Below are positions 32,113 through 43,310 of a DNA stretch of 64,000 nucleotides, one piece after another. The notes under the pieces are model-generated. The model saw nothing but the letters and a program-made list of their open reading frames with translations. It was not told where the DNA came from and ran no database searches. The DNA comes from Eunapius fragilis (taxonomy: Eukaryota; Porifera; Demospongiae; Spongillida; Spongillidae): positions 3,983,165 to 4,047,164 of the forward strand of contig OY811990.1 of NCBI GenBank assembly GCA_963681505.1. Direction: 5' to 3'. The position numbers were made by a program, and so were the translations under genes. Numbering within the stretch: position 1 is the first letter of the stretch; the number at the start of each line of letters is the position of its first letter.

Positions 32113-32126
32113 GTTGCTATGGCAAC
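32113..32126. promoter_or_regulatory. RFX X-box-like palindrome, second (unit D)
   Basis: GTTGCTATGGCAAC, displaced from the first site by the insertion at 30836-32070. Confidence 0.5.
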
Positions 32127-32229
32127 AGAGGATGATTTGAAGCTCTGGTCAGATGTAACCTTATGAGTAAATCAGTCTGTAAGGAAGCAAAACGTATTGT
32201 GGTCCCAGACTGCCCCAAGGAAGCCAGCT

Positions 32230-32869
32230 GATCGATATCATACAACACCAGGCAGTCCACAGCAGAGGGGTGTGGCCTGGCTAACCAAATGTCCCCTACT
32301 GTGTCACTGCCTGCACACAACCCCCACACAACCCTAAGTACCAGTGGTATAAAGTATTGAGTTCCTAGTCTGTTCCTGTGATAACATGGTTGGTGGTCTC
32401 TACAGAAGGTGGCCCCGCCCAACATCAGGGTCCTGCCAGTCCACTACAAAGAGGGGTGTGGCCTGGCCAAGCACATATCCCTCACCATGTTAGCATCATA
32501 CACCATTGCTAAGATTGTCCAGTCCCCAGTCCACCATGAAACACCCAAGCCAAAGCAGTGCCTGTCCCTACCCAAGAGGTCCTATAGCAGCTGTCCTCCT
32601 CCCCCTCCCCACAGCCCCCTGGAGTTCCCCGTGGTGCCACACCTCCTCCTTCTTCCTCCCCCCTTATTCCAGATGGAACCCCCCCCCCCCCCCCCTAACC
32701 CCCCCATCCTTCAGTGTTACACCTACTGACTCTTCTAAGGGACCAGTGGTAAGGACATGAGAAGTTTGGCTTCAAGGCTGAGAGCTACTGCCTGGACTTC
32801 TATAAGAAGTACTTCCCACACAACCACCACCTGTCTAAGCATGACTATCACATGAGGTTAAGGAATTAA
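32230..32869 (+). other. Conserved unrecognised plus-strand block (unit D)
   Basis: Same organisation as 22590-23221. The frame from 32409 reads RVLPVHYKEGCGLAKHIS and then into proline-rich sequence; the C-terminal segment ends at 32869. Function unknown. Confidence 0.4.
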
Positions 32870-32939
32870 CCATATGCTCACATCAGTAAATCTTCTCAGT
32901 AAACCAATGGTGCTGTAGTTTGTTACTTGCAGGTACGAG

Positions 32940-33498
32940 AGCCTTGTTTGGGTGTGCTGTCCAGGCAGGATTTGTCTGTGGCAAACCTGATGATTTAGTT
33001 AATAGGGAGAGGGAGAGAAAGGGAGGTGAAGGTTAACGTACTGATGACAGAGATGATGCAGTTGTTGCTCCAGCACTGTGACACTGTGCACACCTCACAT
33101 CTGAAGGTCACCTGGAGGAAATTGGGTATGGATGTACTGGGCACCACCAGTTGTATGGTGTCAACAGCTGGTATGGGGAGCTCTTGCATGTTTCTGATCA
33201 CTGCTCTTGGGTTGATGAGCTGTGTGTACCAATGGATGCTTCCTTCAGGGCTTTGTTCAACCAGTGGAGAACAGTCTATGGTGATGTTCACTCCTTCTTC
33301 ATACACCCTTATGCAGGCTAGTAAACTAGGGAGGAGGGGGGAGGGGAGAAGCATCCCTGCACGCATTGTGTGGGACAGCCATGAGGGGAGTGGGGGGGTT
33401 GGCACATGTTGGTCGGCAGTCTGGGCCACACTCAGAGTATAACTTCCCTTCTGGGCACACTGGGGGAGAGACCAGACCACAACATGATGGCAGCACAC
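32940..33498 (-). pseudogene. Decayed minus-strand mosaic gene (unit D)
   Basis: Same fused structure as unit C: truncated TIL-a (about 33465-33345), Ig-like exon (33320-33030) with NITIDCSPLVEQSP, HWYTQLINP and FRCEV, and a Kunitz stub. One 167-codon frame (33498-32995) crosses the fusion in a non-TIL frame, so it is probably not a real protein. Confidence 0.5.
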
Positions 33499-33619
33499 AC
33501 ATGTGAGAACATGTACATATGAATACCAATTTTAGTCAAATATGAACTGCATTATTAGAATTTCAACTGTTCAAGGAACAAAATCAAGTAGCTTGCAATT
33601 TACTAAAAGTATGCATAAT

Positions 33620-34022
33620 AATATTTTATGAATAACATGCAGATAGAATACCATTAGTCCCATGGAAATGTGGGCAACTCCTTATTTGACATACCCTGAC
33701 ACATATGCTCCATCTTACGCATCCATTGCAGTCACTGAAGGAGATGCAGTAGCAAACCAAGCAGAACACAACAAACAACAGAAGTATGTCTCTCTGGGCC
33801 CTGGCCACATCTTCACTCCTGTAACCATAACTCTTCTGGTGTGTTTGGCAAAGAGTCTCTAAAATGTGTACAAGAACTTGGTTATCCCCTTAAATTGGCT
33901 TCTAGAGAGAACAGTGCATACCTCTTCCTCCTTCAAAGGCTCTCAGTAGCTATACAACAGAGAGATGCTGCATCTGTAATGGGTTCTTTGGGCTCAGAGC
34001 AGATGGAGATCTTTTTTGTGTA
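33620..34022 (+). pseudogene. Reverse-transcriptase element, C-terminal fragment 1
   Basis: Reads PDTYAPSYASIAV, DAVANQAEHNKQQKY and HIFTPV. After a 1-base frame change near 33830 it continues SGVFGKESLKCVQELG and LLQRLSVAIQQRDAASVMGS, ending before a short 3' UTR-like stretch. These are conserved C-terminal motifs of a reverse-transcriptase family in marine invertebrates, recalled rather than searched. Confidence 0.6.
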
Positions 34023-34099
34023 ACTTATGTCTATTTGTGCTTGGTGTAAGATTATGAATGAATAAACCGATGAATTATTAAAACCTGATCAACCAAATT

Positions 34100-34802
34100 T
34101 TGTCTGCTCGGTTTTCTAGTGCTCCATACATGGCTGTTGATGCTGCTGTTATTAAGTGGAGAGAGGGTCACAACTATCCACCTCCTGTCTCTCCTTCATC
34201 TTCCAGACAAAAGGCATGGGACCTCCCTCACGTGGAAGAGACATATGATCAGCTCCTACAGGGTGCCTCTGACTGCAGGTCTCGTGCCAGGTTACTGGCA
34301 GCAGTCACTAAAGAGTCTGGGGCCTGGTTGTATGCCCTCCCTGTCTCTTCCCCAAGCCTGTGAATGGATGATCACACAACCAGGATAGCTGTTGGTCTCC
34401 GTCTGGGTACACCACTCTGTCAACCCCACATCTGCCACCACTGGTGGAGGTCATGTTGATTCCCTTGCTACTCACGGGCTCAGCTGCCAAGGTTGCTTTT
34501 CGTGGCATGCAGCTATCAATGCCATCATACATAGGTCACTAGCAGCAATAAATGTACCATCAACACTAGAGCCCATTGACCTATGCAGATCAGATGGCAA
34601 GCGACCTGATGGTTGTTCCATTGCCCCATGGAAGTCTGGCCAGTGTCTTGTTTGGGACTTTACTTGTGTGGACGCCTTTGCAGCCTCATACATATCTGAT
34701 GCCACAAGGGAAGCTAGAGCTGTAACCACAGCTGCTGAAGCCAGGAAGAAGGAGAAATATGATCTGCTGTCCAAATCCCACCATTTTGTACCAATTGCCA
34801 TT
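34100..34802 (+). pseudogene. Reverse-transcriptase element, C-terminal fragment 2
   Basis: Frame 34100-34363 reads AWDLPHVEETYDQLL and ARLLAAVTKESGAWLYALP. After a frame change near 34360 the next frame gives THGLSCQGCFSWHAAINAII, KRPDGCSIAPWKSGQ, LVWDFTCVDAFAASY and HHFVPIAIETSGALGP. Same family as 33620-34022 but a distinct member. The end runs directly into a 27-bp tandem expansion of the ETSGALGP codons. Confidence 0.65.
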
Positions 34803-35285
34803 GAGACCTCAGGTGCCCTTGGCCCTGATGAGACCTCAGGTGCCCTTGGCCCTCATGAGACCTCAGGTGCCCTTGGCCCTGATGAGGCCTCAGGTGCCTT
34901 TGGCCCTGATGAGACCTCAGGTACCCTTGGCCCTGATGAGACCTCAGGTGCTCTTGGCCCTGATGAGACCTCAGGTGCCCTTGGCCCTGATGAGACCTCA
35001 GGTACCCTTGGCCCTGATGAGACCTCAGGTACCCTTGGCCCTGATGAGACCTCAGGTACCCTTGGCCCTGATGAGACCTCAGGTGTCCTTGGCCCTGATG
35101 AGACCTCAGGTGCCCTTGGCCTTGATGAGACCTCAGGTGCCCTTGGCCCTCATGAGACCTCAGGTACCCTTGGCCCTGATGAGACCTCAGGTGCCCTTGG
35201 CCCTGATGAGACCTCAGGTGCCCTTGGCCCTCATGAGACCTCAGGTGCCCTTGGCCCTCATGAGACTTCAGGTACCCTCATGAGA
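34803..35285 (+). repeat. 27-bp coding minisatellite (ETSGALGPD), about 17 copies
   Basis: Unit 'gagacctcaggtgcccttgg' plus 'ccctgat', in frame with the preceding reverse-transcriptase fragment, so the open frame 34392-35315 continues through all copies. Variation (TLGPD, VLGPD, ALGPH, ALGLD) is mostly at one codon. A second frame is also open because 27 is a multiple of three. Confidence 0.9.
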
Positions 35286-35459
35286 CTCTCAGGTTTAGGT
35301 AATGTTCAGGGTTAGAGATTGGTGAGATCTTGTTTTGCGGTTTGCGTGGTGTTTGAGGAGGGGGAGCAGGGAAAAGTGGCGTGGTAGGGGCTTTTAGTGT
35401 GGGGTTATGCGGGTTAGTTTAGGTTAGGTTCAGGGTAAGGTGTTATTTCGGGCTTGTGT

Positions 35460-35930
35460 GGGGTAAGTGTGTGTGGCACTTCAAAAGCTCTCAGTAGCTA
35501 TACAACAGGGAGATGCTGCATCTGTAATGGGTTCTTTGGGCTCAGAGCAGATGGAGATCTTTTTTGTGTCACTTATGTCTATTTGTAAGATTATACATGA
35601 GTAAACCGATTAATTATTAAATACTCATCAACCATATTTTGCCTGGTCGGTTTTCTGGTGTTTCTTAGACAGCTGTTGATGCTGATGTTATTAAGTGGAG
35701 AGAGGGTCACAACTATCCACCTCCTGTCTCTCCTTCATCTTCCAGACAAAAGGCATGGGACCTCCCTCACGTGGAAGAGACATATGATCAGCTCCTACAG
35801 GGTGCCTCTGACTGCAGGTCTCATGCCTGGTTACTGGCAGCAGCCACTAAAGAGTCTGTGGCCTGATTGAATGCCTTCCTGTCTCTTCCCCAGGCCTGCG
35901 AATGGATGATCACACAACTAGGATAACTAT
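35460..35930 (+). pseudogene. Reverse-transcriptase element, duplicated fragment 3
   Basis: Repeats 33935-34370 with few changes, including the 'tctttgggctcagagcagat' segment and the 'AWDLPHVEETYDQLL' coding part. The fragment and its spacer were therefore duplicated as a block around the 27-bp repeat. Confidence 0.7.
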
Positions 35931-36108
35931 GTATTGTATAATAATTATAAATTTCATTGACAGTACGCTTTTCATTAATGACAACACTGGAGAATGCATG
36001 AACTGTTATGACAAACAGCAAATAAAAGTTAATAATCAAAACATCTGGAGAGGATGGCTGCAGTGATGGCTCTAACTAGTATGAGGTTCATCCTGCCATA
36101 TAGGTTAG

Positions 36109-36354
36109 CTAGGACCACACCCTTGGCCTAATAGGAAGTGGTCCTGCAAGGCGAGAAGCCAGAAGAGAAAATGACTCAATTGCCGCTTCCGTTCCCCATA
36201 AGTACCATTTGCCTAAACCACCATGGAGACACACACCTGCCCCCAGCTCCTTGCATTTAGCATCATTTTCCTCTGCTCTGGCAGCCAGGTCTGCTGCCAG
36301 TCCTGCTTCAAGAAAGACATTGGAGTTTAGCGGTGATGTCACAGACAGGTACAT
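36109..36354 (-). pseudogene. Reverse-transcriptase family relic, minus strand
   Basis: The minus-strand frame reads NDAKCKELGAGVCL, WGTEAAIESFSLLASRLAG. It resembles the 'ETYGAWGKEAxxxFSxLASRLA' tail of related invertebrate reverse transcriptases, with the central motif altered. Short and degenerate. Confidence 0.4.
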
Positions 36355-36784
36355 TGAAGGCTACTGGCTTACCCAAAACCCAGTTAGGTACAAGGATGTG
36401 GTGAGGTCACTTCTGCCTCCACCATAACATTCTGATGGGTCCTGCAACAGGTTTCAGTAACGGTGTTGTGGTGGGTTACTACACCACCACCACACTTGAA
36501 GGTGATGAGTGCATGATGGCCAAAGGGATCAAGTACTCTCCCAGGACACAGAGGACAAATTGAGCCACCTTGAGGTGTCTAGCCACCACTTGAAAACTCT
36601 GAGGGCTGGAGTTGGGGGGAAAAGTAAAATGTTAGGTTTAGGATTGATCGATTTAGCCCCCCTCACCACTATACAAGAAATGGGTCTGGTACATAGATGT
36701 GATGTGGGTGTGTAAATAATCCTTTAAACAAAGGGGTCACCTTTCTAATAAAAGACATCGTCATTAAACTAGTATTAAAGGAGT

Positions 36785-36870
36785 AGATCTATTGATGGGG
36801 GTAAAGGGCCTGCTATGGTGTTCTGTTGTACATGTGGTCAGTTCCTCTGTACCTTCTGAGTACCACTAGA
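36785..36870 (+). pseudogene. B-box relic upstream of TRIM E
   Basis: Reads DGGKGPAMVFCCTCGQFLC then 'ttctgagtacc'. Longer than the relics before B to D. Confidence 0.75.
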
Positions 36871-37089
36871 GCAGTAATAGTCCAGTAATAGTACCAAGGC
36901 ATTTTTTTACCTACCATCATATGAGATTAACTTGATACAGAATCCTTGGGTTGTATGTAACGTGCACAATCATATTACTACATACCTTCTCCACAGCCTC
37001 ATTCTTGATCTACACTGACACATCTGCACACACCTTCATACGTTATCAGTATACTAACATGTGGTGGACTTACCAGTTACTGGTCACTG

Positions 37090-37263
37090 GGTGTTGATAC
37101 ATTACATCATTCGCTGCAATGGCACGCAAAGGCAGGCACAGAAGTGATAAATGACAGGGCTTGAATATTCCTGTTTAGAAGCAGATTAAAACCAGTTTTC
37201 TACTATTGTTCCAGTATATAAAAACACGTCAAATATGAAATTTACCCGCAAAGTTCTTTAGTG
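37090..37263 (+). promoter_or_regulatory. Core promoter of TRIM copy E
   Basis: Conserved block with TATATAAAAA at 37215-37224, 49 bases before the ATG at 37264. Confidence 0.6.
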
Positions 37264-39759
37264 ATGTCAACCCAAGTACAACACAACAGCATGTTACCTG
37301 TACAGCGACCGACGTGTGTGCTGTGCCAAAATGATCTCGATCCTGGTGAACCATTTTGTGACGAGTGTGGAGCGGACCAAAAATCGGGCCGAGTGACGTT
37401 GAAATCATCCAAGCACGATGACACGTTTAGTAGCAGGTAAAGCACGAACACACATACACCGGCCGTGTTTTTATTATTAAATTAGTACGCTACTAAAACA
37501 CATAGCACGCTCCCAGGGCGATCAGCAATAGACCATCATATGTGTACATGTATTGCCTAGTAGACCTTTCTCAAACGTCCATTATTCTTCCACAGGTCTG
37601 GGCTCTTCCCTTCACACACCATATGTCAGCTGTGTTCTAAGCCCTACACAGACCCTAGGATCCTTCCATGTCTACACTCTTTCTGTGGGCAGTGTCTGCA
37701 TATGGAGATAGAGAGGTCTGGGGACAAGCAGAAGATGGAGTGTCCTACCTGTCAGAGAAGTATCACCATACCAGAGGGTGGAGTCAATGCTATACCTCAG
37801 AACCTCCATCTTAGCTTTGAGGTGGAGGTGGCTGGGTACATGTCCAAGATTGGCAGTGGTGGTGAAAAGTCATGTGATGCTTGTATTGATGGGGGCAAGG
37901 GGCCTGCAGTGGTGTTCTGTTGTACATGTGGTCAGTTCCTCTGTACCTTATGTCATGAGTACCACAAGAGCAGTAAAATATTCCATCATCATAAGATGGT
38001 TGGACTAGACCAGGAGTCTGTCGGACTACTTCCATCCATCATGACATCAACTGAACAACATCATCATGAAACTAAAATCTATTGTGAGACCTGCCAGTGT
38101 CTGGTCAACAGAGACAGTGCCGCAGTTCTTCATAACCAACACAGGTTTGCTGACGTGTGTAATATTGCAAAGGTCCACAGACATGAAATGAGAGAAGCAC
38201 TTGTGTGTGCACAAGAAATGGCCTCAAAGCTGACCAGTGCCATTGGTGACAAAGACAAGATGGCAGAACAGGTTGAGACTTCCAGAGAGAATGCCACACT
38301 GCTCATTAACCAAGCCTTTGAACAGTTCCACCAAGCCATAGAGGAAAGGAAGAAGACACTGTTGTCAGAGATGGAGGCCATTTCACTTTCCAAGACAACA
38401 GCTCTGTCCCTCCTGAAGGAACAGTTAGTGAAGATACAAGATGAGATTGGTCGCTACACTGAGATGACCTCCCATATCCTCCTGACCCACACTGACCATG
38501 AGGTGGTAGCACTTGGAGATCTGCTACCCACTGAACTGAAGGCCACCTTGAAGAAGGTTGAGGGAGTCTCCATCTCTACCAGTGACATACATGTGACCCT
38601 ACAAACTGATTCTCTGATGAAGGAACTCTCCAAATTTGGTCATGTAATGGCCTCACCTCCATCTCCATCACAAAGCACATGGTCTTCTAAGTCAGCAGCC
38701 AGGATGGACATGGTGTATAGTGTAAAAGTGGAGACCAAGGACTCAGAGGGAGAGAGGTACCCATATGGTGGTCTGCAGGTGAAGGCTGAGCTGAGGCCCA
38801 AGTCACATGATGGAGCAGTTGTCCCAGGAAAGGTGGAAGACCATGGAGATGGTACCTACACCATCACCCTCACCCCTCAGGCTGCTGGTCCTCACCAGCT
38901 CCTCATCACAATGGATGGTGAACATGTACAGGGCAGTCCTCATGACCTTGATGTGAGGCCTAGCTACAGCACCTTATGTAACCCCCAGCAAGTTATCAGT
39001 TGTAGGGGTGGTCCAAAAGGTATAGCCATCCATGACAGTGGAGACACCTATGTAGCCTGTTGGAAAGATGACTGTATTCGTGTGTTTGACCAAGGTGGTC
39101 ATGAGAAGAGAACCATAGGTAGTCGTGGGAGTGGTGATGGTCAGTTCAGAGGACCATATGGTATATCCATCAAGGGAGTTGTGATGTATGTTGCTGACTA
39201 TGGCAATGATCGCATTCAGAAGCTGACAACAGGAGGACAGTTCCTACAAACGTTTGGCCAACATGGATCAGGTCAGGGACAGTTTAATTTACCAATATCA
39301 GTTTCTGTTGACCAAAGAGATAGGATGATTGTTGCTGACAGTGACAACCATAGGGTAGTGATATTGGATCAAAATGGCAGCTGGCTATTGACCATGAATG
39401 GTAATGTCTCTGATGCTCAGGGTTTTAAGGATCCATGGGGTCTTGCCTTGGACCCTCAAGGGAACATCCATGTTGCAGCCTGGGGTTCTAACACCATCAA
39501 AGTCTTCACACCAGAGGGGACCTATGTCAGATCATATGGAGATGTAAAGGGTCCAACTGGAATAGCAATTGATGAAGAAGGTTACAGCCATGTCTGTGAA
39601 GGCAGAGGCAATTGTCTCTCCATCTTTGATCCTGAGGGAAGCAAGATCCACACAGTTGGCAATCTTAATGAACCCTGTGGTATTGCTCTGGCTCCTATAA
39701 GTGGTAGTATGTATGTAGCCAACTATGGTGGTAACACTGTATTGAAGTATTCTGTGTAG
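37264..39759 (+). CDS. TRIM-NHL E3 ligase-like protein, copy E (intact)
   Basis: Exons 37264-37436 and 37596-39759; 778 aa. The RING is complete when exon 2 is read from its true start at 37596; the ATG at 37702 lies inside the RING and is not the start. Zinc ribbon ligands are intact, but C55 near the exon end is F. B-box 2 is degenerate (NRDSAAV). Filamin and NHL domains are full length. NHL loops differ from D at GPYG, ADYGND, NLPIS and CEGRGN. Same domain order and inferred role as copy B. Confidence 0.85.
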
Positions 39760-39953
39760 TGGTGATGTAATGATGATGTAGTGTTAATACATAACAGGAA
39801 TGTCGCTATGACAACAGAGGAGGGTTTTATCATGATGTATGTTATACTGGGCAGTCCACATGACCTAGGCCTAGCTATGTAACCCCCTGCAAGTGATGAT
39901 GTAATGATGATGTAGGGCATGAAGTGTGGGGGGATGTATGGTTGGGATCATGT

Positions 39954-39967
39954 GTTGCTATGGCAAC
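39954..39967. promoter_or_regulatory. RFX X-box-like palindrome (unit E, second site)
   Basis: GTTGCTATGGCAAC. The first site in this unit (near 39803) is mutated to GTCGCTATGACAAC. Confidence 0.5.
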
Positions 39968-40119
39968 AGAGGATGATTTGAAGCTCTAGCAGTTGCTGGT
40001 CAGATGGAAACTGACCTTATGAATAAATAAAGTAAATTACAGTCTGTAAGGAAGCAAAACATATTGCAAAACATATTGAGTTCCCAGTCTGCCCCAAGGA
40101 AGCCAGGTGATTTCATAGA

Positions 40120-40740
40120 AACCCAACACCAGGCAGTCCACAGCTAAGAGGTGTGGCCTGGCTAACCAAATGTCCCCTGCAGTGCCACACCTTCCCCTTC
40201 ACACAGCCTCCACACACCCTGACTCCCCTAGGTACCAGTGGTATAAAATATCGAGTTCCCAGTCTGTTCCTGTGATATCATGGTTGGTGGTCCCTACAGA
40301 AGGTGGCCCCGCCCAACACCAGGGTCCAGGCAGTCCACAGCAAAGAGGGGTGTGGCCTGGCTTAGCACATGTTCCTCTCCATGTTAGCACCATAGACCAT
40401 TGCTAAGATTGTCCAGTCCCCAGTCCTCCCCGAGACACCCAAGCCAAAGCAGTGCCTGTCCCTACCCAAGAGGTCCTATAGCAGCTGTCCTCCTCCCCCT
40501 CCCCACAGCCCCCTGGAGTTCCCTGTGGTGCCACACCACCTTCCCCCCCTCCCCACAGCCCGCACCCTCCTGACTCTCCTAAGGGACCAGTGGTAAGGAC
40601 ATGACCCTTCAAGCATCTGTGATCAAGCTCCAGAAGTTTGGCTTCAAGGCTGAGAGCTACTGCCTGGACTTCTATGAGAAGTACTTCCCACCCAACCACC
40701 ACCTGTCTAAGTATGACTATCACATGAGGTTAAGGAAGTA
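40120..40740 (+). other. Conserved unrecognised plus-strand block (unit E)
   Basis: Same organisation as in unit C. Read through the donor-like site, GKDMTLQASVIKLQKFGFKA continues into the conserved end LSKYDYHMRLRK and a stop at 40740. Upstream, the GCGLA-like stretch carries a TAG (CGLA*H), so the frame is broken. Function unknown. Confidence 0.4.
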
Positions 40741-40820
40741 ACCATATGCTCACATCAGTAAATCATCTCAGTAGAACAATTTGTTACTTGCAGCTACATA
40801 AGTCTTGTTTGGGTGTGCTT

Positions 40821-40954
40821 TTATGTAGAGCATGTGTCCAGGCAGGATTTCCCTGTGTTGCCGTTGCCTAGGCAACCTCTATAGTGGTAGAGTTGTAAGT
40901 GAACATTCTAATTTCATCACTGCATGGACCAGGGTCCTGTTTCAGCTGGCAGAA
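40821..40954 (-). pseudogene. Kunitz exon with internal deletion (unit E)
   Basis: Acceptor from the (CA)n tract; FCQLKQDPGPC is present, but about 27 bases around the third cysteine are missing compared with unit F. The domain cannot form normally. (GT)n follows at 40957-41030. Confidence 0.55.
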
Positions 40955-41082
40955 CTGTGTGTGTGTGTGTGTATGTGTGTGTGTGTGCGTGTGTGTGTGC
41001 GCGTGTGTGTGTGTGTGTGTGTGTGTGTGAGGATAACACAGAATTCATAGCCCGTCAATGGAGACATGTGTATGTCACTTAC

Positions 41083-41282
41083 GAGGTTGTGCTAGCAGCA
41101 CCAGTGGTGAGGAGTTGGAGTCCCTGCACTTCTCAGGGTGCACACACTGCCCGCCATCCTCCACTAGCCCACTGGGGCAGAAGCACCCAGCCACACACAC
41201 CTCTATGCAGACCAAGGCTTTGCCCACACAGGTGGGGGGGCAGGCACTGCCACACTCCTTGAAGACCCTCCCCGGGGGGCAG
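41083..41282 (-). pseudogene. TIL-domain exon, second type (unit E)
   Basis: Acceptor CCACCAAG at 41283 and donor CCTC|GTAAGTGA at 41083. The frame reads [18 protein letters not shown], then CIEVCVAGCFCPSGLVEDGG and CVHPEKC: ten cysteines in TIL spacing. This is the clearest TIL exon in the window and itself looks intact; the gene it belongs to does not. Confidence 0.7.
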
Positions 41283-41424
41283 CTTGGTGGAGGGAAGATG
41301 GGAGGAGGGAGGGTTGGGGGTGGTGGAGGTGGGATTGCTGGGAGGGAGGGAAAAGTAAAATGTGAGTAGGATCTGGATGGGTGTAGCTTAGATTAGTCCA
41401 CACCACTTTGTAAATGTCCTACAT

Positions 41425-41723
41425 TGTGATAACTCCAGCTGAACTCCTACACGTAACGAAAAACAGAGAAGATATCAATATTAGCAAACAATCACAACAC
41501 ACAACCTAACAATGGAGGTAGCAACAGGTTCACACGCTGAAGAGGGACAGCTACCAGTGCTGTTGTTGCAGGTCCACAGAGAGTCAGAGAGAGAAGTCTG
41601 GAGAGTTCTTATATAGTAGCAAGCATTCCAACTGTGCATGTCCCTTGCACCCTGAACTTCTGGAAGCTTCTACATGTGACACCTACAAGTCATATTGTAC
41701 TAACACATCAGTCAATTACCACA
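41425..41723 (-). mobile_element. Solo LTR, 299 bp, 5-bp TSD
   Basis: In minus sense it starts TGTGGTAATTG and ends GAGTTATCACA (TG...CA with an imperfect inverted repeat). TACAT flanks both sides (41420-41424, 41724-41728), and the empty site in other units reads 'ttacatcatcag'. A TATATAAG promoter-like element lies inside. Internal retrotransposon sequence is absent, as after LTR-LTR recombination. Confidence 0.85.
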
Positions 41724-41804
41724 TACATCATCAGAATTGTTTGGCCTAACATTCAGGTCAGTTACTGATAAAGAAGGGGAGCTGAGCTAGTTATTAGGGA
41801 GAGG

Positions 41805-41806
<2 letters not shown>

Positions 41807-41859
<53 letters not shown>

Positions 41860-41871
41860 AGAGAGAAAGTG
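41807..41871. repeat. (GA)n microsatellite
   Basis: GA tract just after the Ig-like exon donor in minus sense; expanded at the same place in units F and G. Confidence 0.95.
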
Positions 41872-41887
41872 GTGAAGGTCAACTTAC

Positions 41888-42149
41888 TCACAACAGAGAT
41901 GATGGAGTTGTTGCTCCAGCTCTGTGACACTGTGCACACCTTGGATGTACCGGGCACCACCAGTTGTATGGTGTCAACAGCTGGTATGGGAGCTCTTGCA
42001 TGTTTCTGATCACTGCTCTTGGGTTGATGAGCTGTGTGTACCAATGGATGCTTACTTCAAGGCTTTGTTCAACCAGTGGAGAGCAGTCTATGGTGATGTT
42101 CACTCCTTCATACACCCTTATGTCGTAACCAATGGTGACAGGGACCTCA
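41888..42149 (-). pseudogene. Ig-like exon (unit E)
   Basis: Acceptor GGTCACATCAG and donor GA|GTAAGTTG. Reads VPVTIGYDIRVYEGVNITIDC, HWYTQLINPRAV and VDTIQLVVP. Compared with units F and G, the stretch with NFLQVSFRCEV is shortened, so the second Ig cysteine context is lost. Confidence 0.55.
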
Positions 42150-42461
42150 CTGATGTGACCAGGAACAGGATAAGCTATCAGTACCGCACCCCTCCACTCA
42201 TCCTCACACTAACACCCTCACCCCTCCCCTCATCGTCATCATGAATAAAATCTTTCTCAAACAAGAAAGTTGGTGGGATATAGGAATTGGGTGATGGCTA
42301 AAGGGAACAAGGTTTTGAGGGAGACAGAATATTTTGTACACGTGTACACGTGAAAATGTAATGATTTTGTAAATTTCTTTTCCCCAAAACCTTCCATTTT
42401 ACACCACCTCTGCCTCCAATATTCCATCTACACACATGTACGCACACAACACACAACACAC

Positions 42462-42653
42462 CTGGAGCCACACAATCTGTAGGCACAGAGGCTCCAAATG
42501 ATGCTGTGTTGGTGTTGTGAGGGCATTGTACACATGAGCTGTAGTCCAAGCCAGCCTTCCTCCACGTCCCCAGGGGGCAGGGCTGACATCGCAATGATGT
42601 CATTGATGGAAAGTAGAGACCGTCACCACATTTGTCGCATTGGAGGGGACAGT
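42462..42653 (-). pseudogene. GCC2/GCC3-like cysteine-rich exon (unit E)
   Basis: 192 bases between CCCCAG and CCAG|GTGTGT. Reads DCPLQCDKCGDGLYFPS, CQPCPLGTWRKAGLDYSSC and CPHNTNTASFGA. The CxPCPxGT...CxxCPxNT spacing is typical of GCC2/GCC3 (ephrin-receptor-like) modules of secreted or receptor proteins. Open here and in unit F. TIL-a is missing downstream, so the gene as a whole is broken. Confidence 0.65.
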
Positions 42654-42724
42654 CTGGGGAGGCTGGGGAGGAGGAACCTTGTAAAGGGGTGAAGGATTTG
42701 GGATGAGAGGAGATTGGGTGGGAT

Positions 42725-42920
42725 GGATGGGGAGGTGTGCATGAGGGTAGGTGTGCATGAGGGTACGTGTGCATGAGGTGTAGGTATGCATGAGGTGAGG
42801 TGTGCATGAGAGGAGGTGTGCATGAGGGGAGGTGTGCATGAGGGGACGTGTGCATGAGGTGAGGTGTGCATGACTTGAGGGGAGGTGTACATGAAGGTAG
42901 GTGTGCATGAGGTATAGGCA
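42725..42920. repeat. 16-bp minisatellite (unit E)
   Basis: About 12 degenerate copies of 'aggtgtgcatgagggg'. Minus-strand HLPSCTPPLMHTSP-like frames come from it. Confidence 0.85.
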
Positions 42921-42924
42921 TGCA

Positions 42925-43230
42925 TAACATGGAGTGTGACTGGCCAGGATACCATACAGATGTATGACCATCACCACATGCACCTTCACTCACTCCTCAA
43001 AGCCAAGTCACAGCTGTACCAAATGACCACAATGGCTGCTGCTGGTTCACTTATGGCTGAGGGCTTGGGGGTAAGGCATACACAGAAGAATGGCCCACCA
43101 CCTGGTCTGCCATCTTTAACCATGGCAACACCTCCAACATCACCTCATCCAATGGTAGAGATATTTCCAATCTGCTATCTTAGGCACAACTCTGTTTGCT
43201 TTTATGAAAGCAACTGAAACCATAAAACTA
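42925..43230 (-). pseudogene. Unrecognised 5' block of the mosaic gene (unit E)
   Basis: Equivalent of 27130-27400 with an extra segment ('gctgctggttcacttatggc') shared only with unit F. No clear domain. Confidence 0.3.
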
Positions 43231-43310
43231 TGAAGGCAAAGGACATCTTATGAGGAGACACTGACACACACTTGCATACATAATAAAACCAACCACCACT
43301 AGCCACATAC

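Noticed and set aside
37702-39759. ATG at 37702 (and 53818) as the TRIM start
   Set aside because: It would cut the RING in half; the frame is open upstream to the exon 2 acceptor and joins exon 1.
41787-42044. Ser-Leu repeat proteins over GA tracts (also at 49567-49986, 57561-57950)
   Set aside because: Dinucleotide repeat translation joined to real Ig-like exon codons; the tract is intronic in the minus-strand gene.
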